Both the position numbers and the translations under genes were made by a program. From contig OY755240.1 of NCBI GenBank assembly GCA_963576725.1, positions 19,307,743 through 19,371,742 of the forward strand: 64,000 nucleotides of DNA, read 5' to 3'. Positions 41,563-51,590 of the stretch are shown one piece after another. The DNA comes from Azorinus chamasolen (Eukaryota > Mollusca > Bivalvia > Cardiida > Solecurtidae). How positions within the stretch are numbered: position 1 is the stretch's first letter; each line of letters begins with the position of its first letter. The notes under the pieces were generated by a model. The model was not told the origin of the DNA. It saw only the letters and a list, made by a program, of their open reading frames with translations, and did not search any database.

Positions 41563-41570
41563 TTGATTTT

Positions 41571-41902
41571 TATACACCCGTTTTAAAAACGGCAAGGTGG
41601 CACAATTAGACTTTGAACTTGCATTTAGCAAATATGTTAACCTCAATTTATCTGTCTGTAACATCTCTAACTCAAATTCTGCTTAGTGGATCCTTCTCAG
41701 ATTTCAGCACAATGTTTATCTGGACATGCTACAGTAGCATGGGTATGTCCTGGTACATATATCCAAGGTCAAGGTCACACAGTTGGACTTAGAATTTGCA
41801 TTTAGCATTAAAAAATTTGCATTCAATTATTTGTTAACCTCAATTTATGTTGAATAAGGCCTCGATGGGCATTATATTGTGCCCACTGGCACTCTTGTTA
41901 AA
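41571..41902 (+). mobile_element. HL element, ACGG-hairpin type
   Basis: 5' hairpin CCGTTTTAAAAACGG (41578-41592), GGACATGCTACAGTAGCATG, CCAAGGTCAAGGTCACAC; 3' hairpin GTGCCCACTGGCAC (41879-41892) plus TCTTGTT. No tandem monomers. Confidence 0.6.
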
Positions 41903-42412
41903 GATATTTAAAAACAATGGTTTCAAAAATACACAATTCTAAAATTCTCCTTTTCTCTAGTAAATGCTCCGTTTCAGTAGATTTATTCAAAGAGGTTGGA
42001 TAAAAAAATAGCCTAATGAGGGAATGGGTTAAATAAAAATAATGGAGTAGCAAAAAGTGTCCGAGACCCATGCTACAGTAGCATGGGTATTTCCAGGTAT
42101 GTATATCCAAGGTCAAGGTCACACAATTGGACTTAGAATTTGCATTTAGCATTTGCATTCAGCGAATATGTTAACCTCAATTTATGTTGAATAATGCCTC
42201 AGCAGGCATTTATTGTGCCCACTGGCACTCTTGTTAAAGATATTTTAAAACAATGGTTTCAAAAATACACAATTCTAAAATTCTCCTTTGTTTAGTAAAT
42301 GCTCCTTTTCGGTAGATTTATTCAAAGAGGTTGGATCTAAAAATAGCCTATGAGGGAATTGGTTAGATAAGAATAATGGAGTAGCAAATAGTGGAGACCC
42401 ATAATCAAGATA
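41725..42412. repeat. 344-bp tandem duplication (HL tail plus half an A MITE)
   Basis: ATGCTACAGTAGCATGGGTAT recurs 344 bases later. Both units contain the HL 3' end, then ACAATGGTTTCAAAAATAC through GAGGGAATGGGTTA and AATAATGGAGTAGCAAA. Units differ by scattered substitutions and small indels. Confidence 0.8.
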
Positions 42413-42509
42413 CAGAATATTCAGGATAATTAGAGTAGATAATTGCATACAAAAAGTGAATTCTTGTGAACTTATGCAAGTAGTTCCAATGATTTGCCAA
42501 ATAATATAT

Positions 42510-42584
42510 CGAGGGCTTGGAGCAAAACTATTCTAACTCCTTCACTTTGTGAAGGAGTTAGAATAGTTTTGCTCCAAGCCCTTG
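42510..42584. mobile_element. 75-bp foldback M, copy 2
   Basis: Same 35+5+35 plan as copy 1, loop CTTTG (the complement, so opposite orientation), direct repeats ATAT at 42506-42509 and 42585-42588. Arms differ from copy 1 by the paired T/A change at base 12 and one end base. Confidence 0.88.
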
Positions 42585-42592
42585 ATATGGCC

Positions 42593-42712
42593 TCATCTGG
42601 ATCCAAACAGTTTGGTACTTTGATCATACAGAAATTGATGAGAAATTAATTATGAGAACTGAAGCAGACAACATTTTTTTGGCAGACGGCAATTACTGAG
42701 CATGCTAAGCAT
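42593..42712. repeat. I MITE, right half
   Basis: CTCATCTGGATCCAAACAGT, then GAAGCAGACAACATTTTTTT and ACTGAGCATGCTAAGC. Confidence 0.55.
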
Positions 42713-42924
42713 TAAACCTTCAGCACGCAACTGACAACTTTGCGATAACCTTCGCAAACAGTTTGGATCCAGATGAGATGCGGAGTAACTCTGCGTCTCA
42801 TCTGGATCAAAACTGTTTGTCACGCTAAGATTTTTTTTGAAAAGAGATGGGCGAAAAATTACATTTAGAATTGAAGCAGACGACAGTATTTGCAGACAAC
42901 AATTAATCAGAGTGCAAAAGGTCA
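42713..42924. mobile_element. I MITE
   Basis: TTAAACCTTCAGCACGCAAC to CAGAGTGCAAAAGGTCAA. Palindrome CAGTTTGGATCCAGATGAGA with both arms reading CCAGATGAGA (mismatch absent). Confidence 0.7.
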
Positions 42925-43136
42925 ACCCTTACAGTGCGGGACACAAGATACTTTTAATGTCCTCCGCAAACAGTGTAGACCCAGATGAGAGGGCTCCTTG
43001 AGGAGCCCTCTCATCAGGGTCTGCACTGTTTGTCATGTTAATTTTTCTGTAGAAAATTCTCTAAATATTCACCGTAAGCTTGAACTGTTTGAATTTTGGA
43101 ATAGTCTATTTGAAAACCCAGCGTTGTAAGGGTTAA
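42922..43136. mobile_element. D MITE, near complete
   Basis: TCAACCCTTACAGTGCGGG to CCAGCGTTGTAAGGGTTAA. Stem GTAGACCCAGATGAGAGGGC, centre CTCCTTGAGGAG. A:A mismatch at 42983/43016. Confidence 0.85.
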
Positions 43137-43200
43137 GAAGCATATCTTTTGCATTGGAGGCTTTTATCTTTTAGTATTGATCTCTCGATCAGTACTTACA

Positions 43201-43399
43201 TTAACGCTGTGCAGGCTAGTGTCAGATGCAAACAGTTTGGATCCAGATGAGATGCTGAGCAAATCGGCAGCTCATTAGAATGCATGCTGTTTGACATTCT
43301 AACTGCATTTTTTAAGAGAAATTAAGGAAACTTCATTTTTTGTAATCCAGCGGTTGATAATTTTTGTAGACTTCAATTACTTAGCATGCAAGAAGTTAA
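43201..43399. mobile_element. I MITE, diverged
   Basis: TTAACGCTGTGCAGGCTAG to TAGCATGCAAGAAGTTAA. Stem GCAAACAGTTTGGATCCAG with many mismatches on the right arm. Confidence 0.65.
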
Positions 43400-43559
43400 C
43401 CACTACAGTTTTGGTATGTAAACAGCCTCAGTAAGCAATGCATGTATTGTTTGCAGTACAGACGGCAGCACTGCAATCAAAGCACTGAGAGGCCTGACAT
43501 CAGGCAAGTGCAAACACTTCAGGCCGCTATGCCAGGAATTACCCAGTTTACCATAAGTA

Positions 43560-43763
43560 CAGTAAAACCTCGATTATTCGAATTTTCGTTATAGAAGAAT
43601 TTAGACCCTTTTAGGCAGGTGGCTGCTTAATGCATGGTGAAAGTCATGCAGAAAGCTCCTAGAGGAGCTTTCTGCATGACTTTCACCATGCATTAAGTTG
43701 CCACCTGTCTTAAAGATTGATAATAATATGTATTTTAGTGTTCGAATAATCGAAGTTTTACTG
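43560..43763. mobile_element. G MITE, copy 2
   Basis: 204 bp, same ends and length as 29633-29836, with TA both sides. The differences are single-base transitions. Confidence 0.9.
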
Positions 43764-43787
43764 TAGTTATACACCACACCTCTATTC

Positions 43788-43945
43788 TCCACTAGTTTGT
43801 AAAACTGAATAATTCAATTTGGCGTCGTTATAACAATCTTTAAATTAAACTGGCACTGAATAGCAAATAGTGTAGACCCTGATCAAATGGCTGCTGCAGC
43901 AGCTGTTTGATCTGGGTCTGCGTTAATTATTTGCTTGTGTTTGTA
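43788..43945. repeat. J-type palindrome
   Basis: GTAAAACTGAATAATTCAAT, TAAATTAAACTGGCACTG, then GTGTAGACCCTGATCAAATG, centre GCTGCTGCAGCAGC, GATCTGGGTCTGCG. B-like stem with a different centre and different flanks. Confidence 0.55.
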
Positions 43946-43949
43946 TATA

Positions 43950-44198
43950 CAATAAAATCTCTCTATAACAGCCACGAGTATTTTGTGTTTAAGACAGGTG
44001 GCTGCTTAAAGCAAGGTGAAAGTAAAACGGAAGGTGAAAGTGAAGTAAAAGTAAAGTGAAAGTAAAGCAGAAGGTGAAAACAAAACAGAACGCTCCTATA
44101 GGAGCATTGTTTTACTTTCACCTTGCTTTAAGCAGCCACCTGCCCTGGATACCAACTAATTAACACAATTTAGTGGCCGTTATAATGAGATTTTACTA
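43950..44198. mobile_element. E MITE with an expanded left arm
   Basis: CAATAAAATCTCTCTATAAC to TATAATGAGATTTTACTA, TA-flanked. The left arm carries about 45 extra bases of AAGGTGAAAGTAAA-type repeats; the right arm is normal. Confidence 0.75.
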
Positions 44199-44271
44199 TA
44201 TCCAATATTTAGAGTATCTTCATACTTTGAGTCAGTAGCCTCATGAATACACAATGTTTTTACTTTTTAAA

Positions 44272-45385
44272 CCAGTGAGTTTCCTCCATGAATGTTCATA
44301 TAAGAGTCTTTTTATTGAGATAATGACATCATGAATGTTAATTATGTCTCCCCCATTTATGGGGAGATATATTGTTTTTGCCAGAGTTGTCTGTCTGTCC
44401 GTCCGTCTATCTGTCTGTCCGTCACAAACTTGTGTCGCGCGTATCTCTGAAACCAGTTGGGCTAGAGTCACCAAACGTCACAGGAATGTTCACCAGCATG
44501 AGTTGTTGTGCACCTGGGGTTTTTGAATTGTCTCCCCCTGATAACTTTGGAGTTATTGCCCCTGATGACTTAAAATTAGAAAAACTTTGTGTCGCGCGTA
44601 TCTCTGAAACCACTAGTACTAGAGTCACCAAACTTCCCAGGAATGTTCACCAGCATGAGTTGTTGTGCACCTATGGTTTTTGAATTGTCTCCCCCCTGAT
44701 AATTCTTGAGTTATTGCCCCTGATATGAATACTTAAACTTATACAAACTTTGTGTCAGGCGTATCTCTGAAACCAGTAGGGCTAGAGTCATCAAACTTCA
44801 CAGGATTGTTCACAAGCATGAGTGGTTTTGCTCTTTGGTTTTTTGAATTGTCTCCCCATGTTAACTTTGGAGTTACTGCCCCTGATTACTTAAAATTAGA
44901 CAAACTTTACTTAGTGTCGTGCATATCTCTGAAACCACTAGGGCTAGAGTCGCCAAACTTCACAGGAATGTTGACCAGCATGAGTTGTTGTGCACCTGGG
45001 ATTTTTGAATTGTCTCCCCTTGATAACTTTGGAGTTATTGCCCCTGATATGATTACTTAAAATTAGAGAAACTTTGTATCATACATATCTTTAAAACCAC
45101 TAGGGCTAGAGTCACAAAATTTCACAGGAATGTTCACCAGCATGAGTTGTTGTGCACCTGGTTTTCTTTAATTGTCTCCCCCTGATAATTCTTGAGTTAC
45201 TGCCCCTGATATGTTAACTATTGTTTTTATAATGAAGTATAAACGCCTGGATTTTTACCCATGACAGAGAAATTTTATCATCAGATCTATATTATTCTAT
45301 AAGCAATCAGAGCAGACCCTGATCAGAAAGCTCCTACAGGATCCATCAGATACAGATCTACTCTATTGCTAATGCATTAACCCTC
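44272..45385. mobile_element. B2 MITE split by an HL element
   Basis: Left ACCAGTGAGTTTCCTCCATG, GACATCATGAATGTTAAT. Right TATAATGAAGTATAAACGCC, CAGACCCTGATCAGAAAGC, TCCTACAGGATCC. Confidence 0.55.
44343..45232 (+). mobile_element. HL element with about five 160-bp monomers
   Basis: 5' fold TGTCTCCCCCATTTATGGGG, then a GTCTGTCCGTCC run. Monomers contain GTATCTCTGAAACCA, TAGAGTCACCAAACTTC, GTTGTTGTGCACCTGG and GGAGTTATTGCCCCTGAT. The 3' end is short (AACTATTGTTTTT) without the usual strong hairpin. Confidence 0.65.
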
Positions 45386-45673
45386 TCCTTCATATAACAG
45401 CAGTGCAACAGTAAAACCCAACTCTCTCACTTATATAACTGCCTTTTCTACAAAATTTGCAAACATAGAAGACCTAGACCCAGATCAGACGGCTCCTATA
45501 GGAGCCGTCTGATCAGTGTCTAATCTGTTTGCCAATAGAATTTGATAGATCTGTTTCTTTACTTTCTAAAATGGCTACAATGTTCCAATTCCATATTTCA
45601 TTATAACCAATTTGTCCATGAATATTCAGTGAGTATTGAAATTTGAAATAACACAGAACAGGGAAAGGGTTAA
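45377..45673. mobile_element. B1 MITE with a short insertion near its left end
   Basis: TTAACCCTCTCCTTCATATA, 40 extra bases (GCAGTGCAACAGTAAAACCC), then TTATATAACTGCC resumes. Palindrome centre GGCTCCTATAGGAGCC, end AACAGGGAAAGGGTTAA. Confidence 0.75.
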
Positions 45674-45727
45674 GGAGCTCAGCTGTTACAAGTTTGATTT
45701 AGATCTACTTACATGACAATCATTTTC

Positions 45728-45977
45728 TTGACCCTTCGCTTGCTATTCACGTCAATATACCTACCTGTAAATAGTGCAGACCCAGATGAGACAGCTCCTG
45801 CAGGAGCTGTCTCATCAGGGTCTGCACTATTTACAAGTTGATTGTGCAACCAGTGCACTCCACAGCAGTGATTGCACAGCGAAATACTTGTACACAGTGA
45901 AGATATATATAATTATACAACAGGGCATGGGTAAAGAAGGAGAAATGTATTTTAAAATTCAGCAAGAGAAGGGTTAA
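45728..45977 (+). mobile_element. C MITE, copy 5
   Basis: TTGACCCTTCGCTTGCTATTC to CAAGAGAAGGGTTAA, the same 250-bp length as copy 4. Confidence 0.88.
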
Positions 45978-46044
45978 TTTATGTTTTTATTACAAGACTT
46001 TGAATTGAAATAATATTCATGATAGAGTCTTACATGAATATTCA

Positions 46045-46303
46045 TTCACCCTATACTCCATGAATATTCATGTAAGAAATAATGACATCGTAAATATTAA
46101 TTACATGTACACCAATTTTTAAAATTGCATATCAACACATGAAATTTTAGCCAAAACAGAAACTGTAAAATCATATCTGTATTACAAAGCAGGCCTTGAT
46201 CAGTTCCTATAGGAGCTGTCTGATCTGGATCAAGCTGAGCTGGGTCTACATTGTTTGAAAATATTACAGTGTATGTGTGGCCCACATTAATAGTAAGGGT
46301 TAA
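46045..46303. mobile_element. B2/B3 MITE with altered stem
   Basis: TCACCCTATACTCCATGAAT to ATTAATAGTAAGGGTTAA. Stem TTGATCAGTTCCTATAGGAG, then GATCTGGATCAAGCTGAGC, a local duplication in the right arm. Confidence 0.6.
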
Positions 46304-46440
46304 GAGTTCATAATTATGTTTCATAACTACTGATTATCTTCACAAATGAGATGTTGATTGTAAATTTATTTAGGGAAGTGTTCACGAGAGTGTAGGAGTG
46401 TTTATGATCGCAGGTGGGTCCTTAGAGAGGGCACAAGGTA

Positions 46441-46646
46441 CAGTAAAACCTCTCTATAATGACCACTAAATTCCATCAAGTATTTTGTGTTAAAGGCAGG
46501 TGGCTGCTTAAAGCAAGGTGAAAGTAAAACAGAAGGTTCCTATAGAAGCGTTCTGTTTTACTTTCACCTTGCTTTAAGCAGCCACCTGCCCTTGAAATAC
46601 CAACTAAATAACACAATTTAGTGGCCGTTATAGAGAGGTTTTACTG
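46441..46646. mobile_element. E MITE, copy 4
   Basis: CAGTAAAACCTCTCTATAAT to TATAGAGAGGTTTTACTG, TA on both sides. Stem near-perfect, centre GGTTCCTATAGAAGCG. Confidence 0.85.
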
Positions 46647-46713
46647 TAATTCATTACTTGAACTAGGCTAAATATTCAGACACCCAGTCTTCCTTCCTCC
46701 TGGGTTTGTAAAT

Positions 46714-46963
46714 TTAACCCTTCTCTTGCTGAATTTTGAAATACATTTCTCCTTCTTTACCCATGCCCTGTTGTATAATTACATATATCTTCACTGTGTA
46801 CACGTATTTCGCTGTGCAATCACTGCTGTGGAGTGCACGGGTTGCACAATCAACTTGTAAATAGTGCAGACTCTGATGAGACAGCTCCTGCAGGAGCTGT
46901 CTCATCTGGGTCTTCACTATTTACAGGTAGGTATATTGACGCGAATAGCAAGCGAAGGGTTAA
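46714..46963 (-). mobile_element. C MITE, copy 6
   Basis: TTAACCCTTCTCTTGCTGAA to AGCAAGCGAAGGGTTAA, complete. Confidence 0.88.
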
Positions 46964-47210
46964 AGCTGAACATAAAACATTTATACCATTTTGATAACTT
47001 TAAACTAGACTGACATAGTAGTAAAACGTGTAGACTGTTGTCAACCTCCTGCAGGATCAGTTTGCTCTGGATCTACACTATTTGTCAGACTGACTACTTA
47101 AGGTATTTATTAGAATACCTTTACAAATGAGATGTTGATTGTAAATTTGTTTAGGAGAATGTGCTAAACTGAGAGTAGGACCGTTTAGGACTGCACTGGT
47201 GAATCCTCAG
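46964..47210. repeat. J-type remnant and flanking short repeat
   Basis: GCTGAACATAAAACATTTAT, GTGTAGACTGTTGTC, CTCCTGCAGGA, GCTCTGGATCTACACTATTT. Distal words ACAAATGAGATGTTGATTGT and AAATTTGTTTAGG also occur at 46340-46380. Confidence 0.45.
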
Positions 47211-47225
47211 ACAACTTTTAATCAT

Positions 47226-47452
47226 TTAACCCATTCCCTCATAGGCTATTTTTAGATCCAACCACTTTGAATAAATGTACCGAAAAGGAACATTAACTAG
47301 AGAAAAGGAAAATTTTAGAATTTTGTTGTTTGAACATTGTGATAAATAGAGCATTTGGATCTATAGGAGCAAATGCTCTATTTATCACAATGGTTTCAAT
47401 AGGTTATTTTTACGGAGGCGTAGAAAGGTGTATTTATGGAGGAAAGGGTTAG
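47226..47452. mobile_element. A MITE
   Basis: TTAACCCATTCCCTCATAGG to GGAGGAAAGGGTTAG. The left stem arm is mutated at the centre (TTTGGATCTATAGGAGC). Confidence 0.85.
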
Positions 47453-47454
47453 TT

Positions 47455-47748
47455 AACTATACCTCATGAATATTCATGCAAGAAGTAATATGACATCACG
47501 AATTTTATATTGGTTTATGAAGGAGAGACATTTCGGTCATAGCCAAAAAATACAGGTAAGAGACATTTTATTTTAAGAGTTTAAACATACGACAATTGTT
47601 GCAGGCGAAAAATTACTTTGAGTGCAAAGAGTTTATGGAATTGCCTTTTCAATTATCCTGCAATTATTTTCATTAACACATTATCCTCTACTGACGCATT
47701 TTTGCGCCTCTATAAAGTTCACATTGTGAAACCATTGTGATTTGTACA
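47455..47748. repeat. B3, I and A fragments in series
   Basis: B3: TACCTCATGAATATTCATGC. I (about 47560-47635): ACGACAATTGTTGCAGGCG, TTGAGTGCAAAGAGTT. A (about 47677-47748): CCTCTACTGACGCATTTTTG, GAAACCATTGTGATT. Confidence 0.45.
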
Positions 47749-47811
47749 AGCATGACAAGGGGTTAAACTTGCTATATGGTTCTGATATTTCATAGTTAAA
47801 AATAAACTGTA

Positions 47812-48027
47812 CCAACCTTTCCTCCATCAATACGCCGTTCTATGCCTCTGTACATGTAATAACCATTGTGATAAATGGAGCATTTGCTCCTGAGGAGCAA
47901 ATGTTCTATTTATCACAATGGTTTCAATACTATACACATTGCTAAGATTTTCCTTTTCTCTAGTCAATGCTCCTTTTGGGTAGATTCATTCAAAGAGGTT
48001 GGAACTTAAAATAGCCTATGAGGGAAA
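47812..48027. mobile_element. A MITE, reverse, ends frayed
   Basis: CCAACCTTTCCTCCATCAAT, centre GCTCCTGAGGAGC, right end GCCTATGAGGGAAATTC without GGGTTAA. Confidence 0.75.
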
Positions 48028-48109
48028 TTCAGGTCAGATAACTTAACATTTGTGTACAGAATATTCAAAATGGATTAGCCTATAGACTGTTCATTTACAA
48101 TTTAAGCTT

Positions 48110-48239
48110 AATTTTGCTAGAGGATTTTGAATGACAAACAGTGCAGATCCTGATCAGTGTGCTCCTCTAGGAGCCCTCTGGTATGGATCTACACTGTTTG
48201 CAAATGCCAGTAACCTTGATCTTGCATTCAAAGGGTTAA
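48110..48239. mobile_element. D MITE, shortened
   Basis: CTAGAGGATTTTGAATGAC, stem GCAGATCCTGATCAGTGTGC, centre CTCCTCTAGGAG, end GCATTCAAAGGGTTAA. Confidence 0.65.
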
Positions 48240-48254
48240 CAAAAAGAAATAAAC

Positions 48255-48570
48255 TCAGATTAATTGATATTCATGAATGTCATTATTTCTTACATGAATA
48301 TTCATGGAGAGTAAAGGACTAACCCAGAATTCTCACTTAAGCAGAGATTTCATGACCTTATGAATAATGATTGACATAACTTAATGAAGATGGACAGAAG
48401 ATTCTTTTTGGCAAAGAAGGAACAGTAGAAACATACATATCCATCAAATACCATTTGCAAACAGAGAAGACCCTTTATCAGATAGCTCCTATTCTGAGTA
48501 CTTAGGCTTTAAGGTGTTTTTACTCAGAGCAAACAGGGTTTTACCTAATTACACATGCCTGATCCAGAGC
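48255..48570. repeat. B-family fragments
   Basis: TTACATGAATATTCATGGAG, then GGAACAGTAGAAACATACAT, GCAAACAGAGAAGACCC and CAGATAGCTCCTATTC. No complete element. Confidence 0.4.
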
Positions 48571-48582
48571 AGAGAAACCTTT

Positions 48583-48721
48583 TGAGCAAATGCTCTTTTT
48601 ACCACAATGGTTTCAGAACTACAAAATTCTAAAAAAAAATCCTTTTCTCTAGTTAATGGTCCTTTTTGGTAGATTAATTCAAAGAGGTTGGATCAAAAAT
48701 AGCCTATGAGGGAATGGGTTA
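48583..48721. repeat. A MITE, one half
   Basis: TTTTGAGCAAATGCTCTTTT, CCACAATGGTTTCAGAAC, through GAGGGAATGGGTTAA. The left half is absent. Confidence 0.65.
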
Positions 48722-48889
48722 ACAGATTCACAAGATCCAAATTTGAGCAGTTTATTCTGTTGTCCAAAATCCTTGGGACTTTATTTTCTATAAGACAAGT
48801 GTTATTACAGGTGAGCGACAGATGGAAAATCATTAATACGATAAAAACCATTCTAATATATATCATTTCACTCTGAAGAAATGTGGTTA

Positions 48890-48975
48890 AAGGCAGGTGA
48901 AAGCTTAATGCAGGACATAAGTAATGCAGAAAGCTACCATACTTTCTGCATTACTTTTGTTCAAAGTTAACCCTG
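48890..48975. repeat. F/G hairpin remnant
   Basis: GGCAGGTGAAAGCTTAATGC, AGAAAGCTACCATACTTTCT, GCATTACTTTTGTTC. Ends missing. Confidence 0.45.
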
Positions 48976-49018
48976 TACCTGTAAGAAACACGTACTGACG
49001 CCTTTGCAAACAGAGTAT

Positions 49019-49231
49019 TTAACTCTTTCCCTCATATAAATGTGTTTTCACGCATCTGCAAACAGAGTAGACCCAGATCAGACGGCTCCTATAGGAGACG
49101 TCTGATCAGGGTCTACTCTGTTTGCTAATGGACTTTGGTAGAGCTGTTTCTTTACTTTCTGAAATAGCTACAATATTTCACCTTCCATGTTTCTAACTAC
49201 TTTGCCCATGAATATTCAGTAGGTATTTTTT
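49019..49231. mobile_element. B1 MITE, right end missing
   Basis: TTAACTCTTTCCCTCATATA, palindrome centre GGCTCCTATAGGAGAC with A:A mismatch (49075/49108), then CCATGAATATTCAGTAGG. Confidence 0.75.
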
Positions 49232-49300
49232 ACAATGACAAAATTAATGATCGCTTGGATGTTTTGGCCATGGCAGAAACTGTAGATATCAGATTTATTT

Positions 49301-49458
49301 AAGAAATGAATGACGTGCTCCCGGTGTTCATGAGGTTATGCAACGCATAGCTTTACGAGCAAAGATTCACGTGAAGCCCTTTGGGCTTCACTAACTTTGC
49401 TCGTAAAGCTATGCGTTGCATAACCTCATGAACACCGGGAGCACGTCATTTATTTCTT
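49301..49458. mobile_element. 158-bp foldback K with inner hairpin
   Basis: 64-base arms (49301-49364, 49395-49458; start AAGAAATGAATGACGTGCTC) match at 63 positions. The 30-base spacer holds hairpin GTGAAGCCCTTTGGGCTTCAC. It interrupts a B2-like stretch (CAGAAACTGTAGATATCAG). No other copy in the window. Confidence 0.75.
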
Positions 49459-49496
49459 ATATTTATATTCCATTGTATTTCTTATATTTCAATGGA

Positions 49497-51008
49497 TTTT
49501 TATGCCCCCAAAGGCGGGCATATAGTAATCGCATTGTCCGTCTTTCCGTCTGTCCGTCCGTCTGTCCGTCCGTGGGCGGGCATATAGTAATCGCATTGTC
49601 CGTCTTTCCGTCTGTCCATCTGTCTGTCCGTCTGTCCATCTGTCCGTCTGTCCGTCTGTCCGTCCGTCCGTCCGCACTCACCAAAGGGTAGTTGTGTGAC
49701 TTTTTCTAACTAGTCCCACAAGTAAAATCATTAACCTGGCCATCTCTTGTGACATTAACCTGGCCATTTCTTGTGACATTAACCTGGCCAGTTGTGGGAC
49801 ATAGGGTTAGGGTTAGCTTCCAGATCATTCTTTTCCAAAGTTAGAGCCAAAAATAGTTTTGCTTGTGGGACTAGTCACACAAGAAAAGATCAAAGGAAAA
49901 AGTCACACAACTACCCATTTGTTAGCATGTCCGTCTGTCCTTCCATCCGTCCCAAATTCGTGTCTGGTCTGTAACTTCTTTATCTATCAATGGATTTCAA
50001 TATAACTTGCCACAAATGTTCACCAGACAGAGACGATGTGTCGCGTTTAACTCCCTGGTCCATGGGTCAAAGGTCAAGGTCACAGGGTACCATTACTTTG
50101 TCACAAATTTCGTGTCCGGTCTGTAACTTCTTCATCTATCAATGGATTTCAATATAACTTGGCACAAATGTTCACCACACAAAGACAATGTGTCGCGTTC
50201 AACTCCCAGGTCCATAGGTCAAAGGTCAAGGTCACAGGGTACAATTACTTTGTCACAAATTTCGTGTCCGGTGTGTAACTTCTTTATCTATCAATGGATT
50301 TCTATATAACTTGCCACAAATGTTCACCACACAAAGACGATGTGTCGCGTTCAACTCCCAGGTCCATGGGTCAAAGGTCAAGGTCACAGGGTAAAATAAC
50401 TTCGTAACAAATTTCGTGTCTGGTCTGTAACTTCTTTATCTATCAATGGATTTCAATATAACTTGGCACAAATGTTCACCACACAAAGACGATGTGTCGC
50501 GTTCAACTCCCTGGTCCATAGGTCAAAGGTCAAGGTCACAGGGTACAATTACTTTGTCACAAATTTCGTGTCCGGTCTGTAACTTCTTAACATATCAATG
50601 GATTTCAATATGATTTGGCACAAATGTTCAACAGACAGAGACGATGTGTCGCTTTCAACTCCCTGGTCCATGGGTCAAAGGTCAAGGTCACAGAATACAA
50701 TTACTTTGCCACAAATTTCGTGTCCGGTCTGTAACATTTTTATCTATCAATGGATTTCTATATAATTGGCACAGATGTTCACCAGACAAAGACGATGTGT
50801 CGTGTTTAGCTCCCTGGTCCATATGTCAAAGGTCAAGGTCACAGGGTACAATTACTTGTTTATCTGTGAATGGATTTCAAAGGAACCTGGCACAAATGTT
50901 CACCTTACAAAGACGATGTGTCAACTCCCTGGTCCATGGTTCAAATGTCAAGGTCACATGGTACAATTTTGGGGGGCATTTGTCACGTGACTGTGACATC
51001 TCTTGTTT
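49497..51008 (+). mobile_element. HL element, GCCCCC type, about seven monomers
   Basis: 5' end TTTTTATGCCCCCAAAGGCG, with GGGCATATAGTAATCGCATTG present twice and a long GTCT/GTCC run. Monomers (about 150 bp) contain TTTCGTGTCCGGTCTGTAAC, CTATCAATGGATTTCAATAT and GGTCAAAGGTCAAGGTCACA. 3' end TTTTGGGGGGCAT mirrors the 5' end, then hairpin GTCACGTGACTGTGAC and ATCTCTTGTTTTT. Confidence 0.75.
49686..49916. mobile_element. 231-bp inverted-repeat MITE nested in HL
   Basis: Perfect 20-bp ends GGGTAGTTGTGTGACTTTTT and complement. Just inside, ACTAGTCCCACAAG / CTTGTGGGACTAGT pair as well. Contains three 24-bp units (ATTAACCTGGCCAT...) at 49731-49800 and AGGGTTAGGGTTAG. Target duplication not clear. 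Confidence 0.7.
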
Positions 51009-51194
51009 TTAAAATATTATATACCGGTATATAAATATAGAATGAATACAAGATTTTGATCAGTAAATTGTCCAGCGGAATTCTGGGAAAAGGAGAACCG
51101 ACTCAAACCGGTATTGAAATGAACGTTCATGTGAAAATGCAACTTTCTTTTTAGAATAAGGTTATATAAGGACGTTGCAGGGCGAATGTAAATA

Positions 51195-51355
51195 TATTAA
51201 AATATTAGCAAACAGAGGAGACCTCGTCACCCTGATCAGATGGCTCCTGTAGGAATTGTCTGATCTTGGTTTACTCTTTCTGCAATTAGGTGTTGAAAGT
51301 TGTATCTATGAACTAAATGGGTTATTATTTCTTTCATGATTATTCAGGTAAAGGG
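51195..51355. repeat. B2 MITE, left end missing
   Basis: AGCAAACAGAGGAGACC, GATGGCTCCTGTAGGAATTG, TGATTATTCAGGTAAAGGG. It meets a B3 copy at a shared TTAA. Confidence 0.55.
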
Positions 51356-51590
51356 TTAACCCTTTACATCATAAATATGCCCTTTAATTAAGCAAACATA
51401 GTTGACCCAGATCAGACAGCTCCTTTAGGAGCTGTCTGATCAGGGTCTGCTCTGTTTGCTTATGATATATTATAGATATGATTCTACAGTTTCTGTCTTT
51501 TCCAAATCTTTCTTTGTCCATGTGCTATTATAACAATCTAATTAATATTCACGATATCATTTTTTTCATGAATATTTATCAGGTAAAAGG
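51356..51590. mobile_element. B3 MITE
   Basis: TTAACCCTTTACATCATAAA, palindrome centre AGCTCCTTTAGGAGCT, TTCTACAGTTTCTGTC, TGAATATTTATCAGGTAAAA. Confidence 0.75.

Noticed and set aside
44372..45060. Frames with repeated VSLKPVGLES
   Set aside because: Translations of tandem HL monomers.
49416..49691. Frames over the GTCT/GTCC run on both strands
   Set aside because: Low-complexity microsatellite translation.
49803..49816. Interstitial telomere array
   Set aside because: Only about two TTAGGG-like units, too short to claim.
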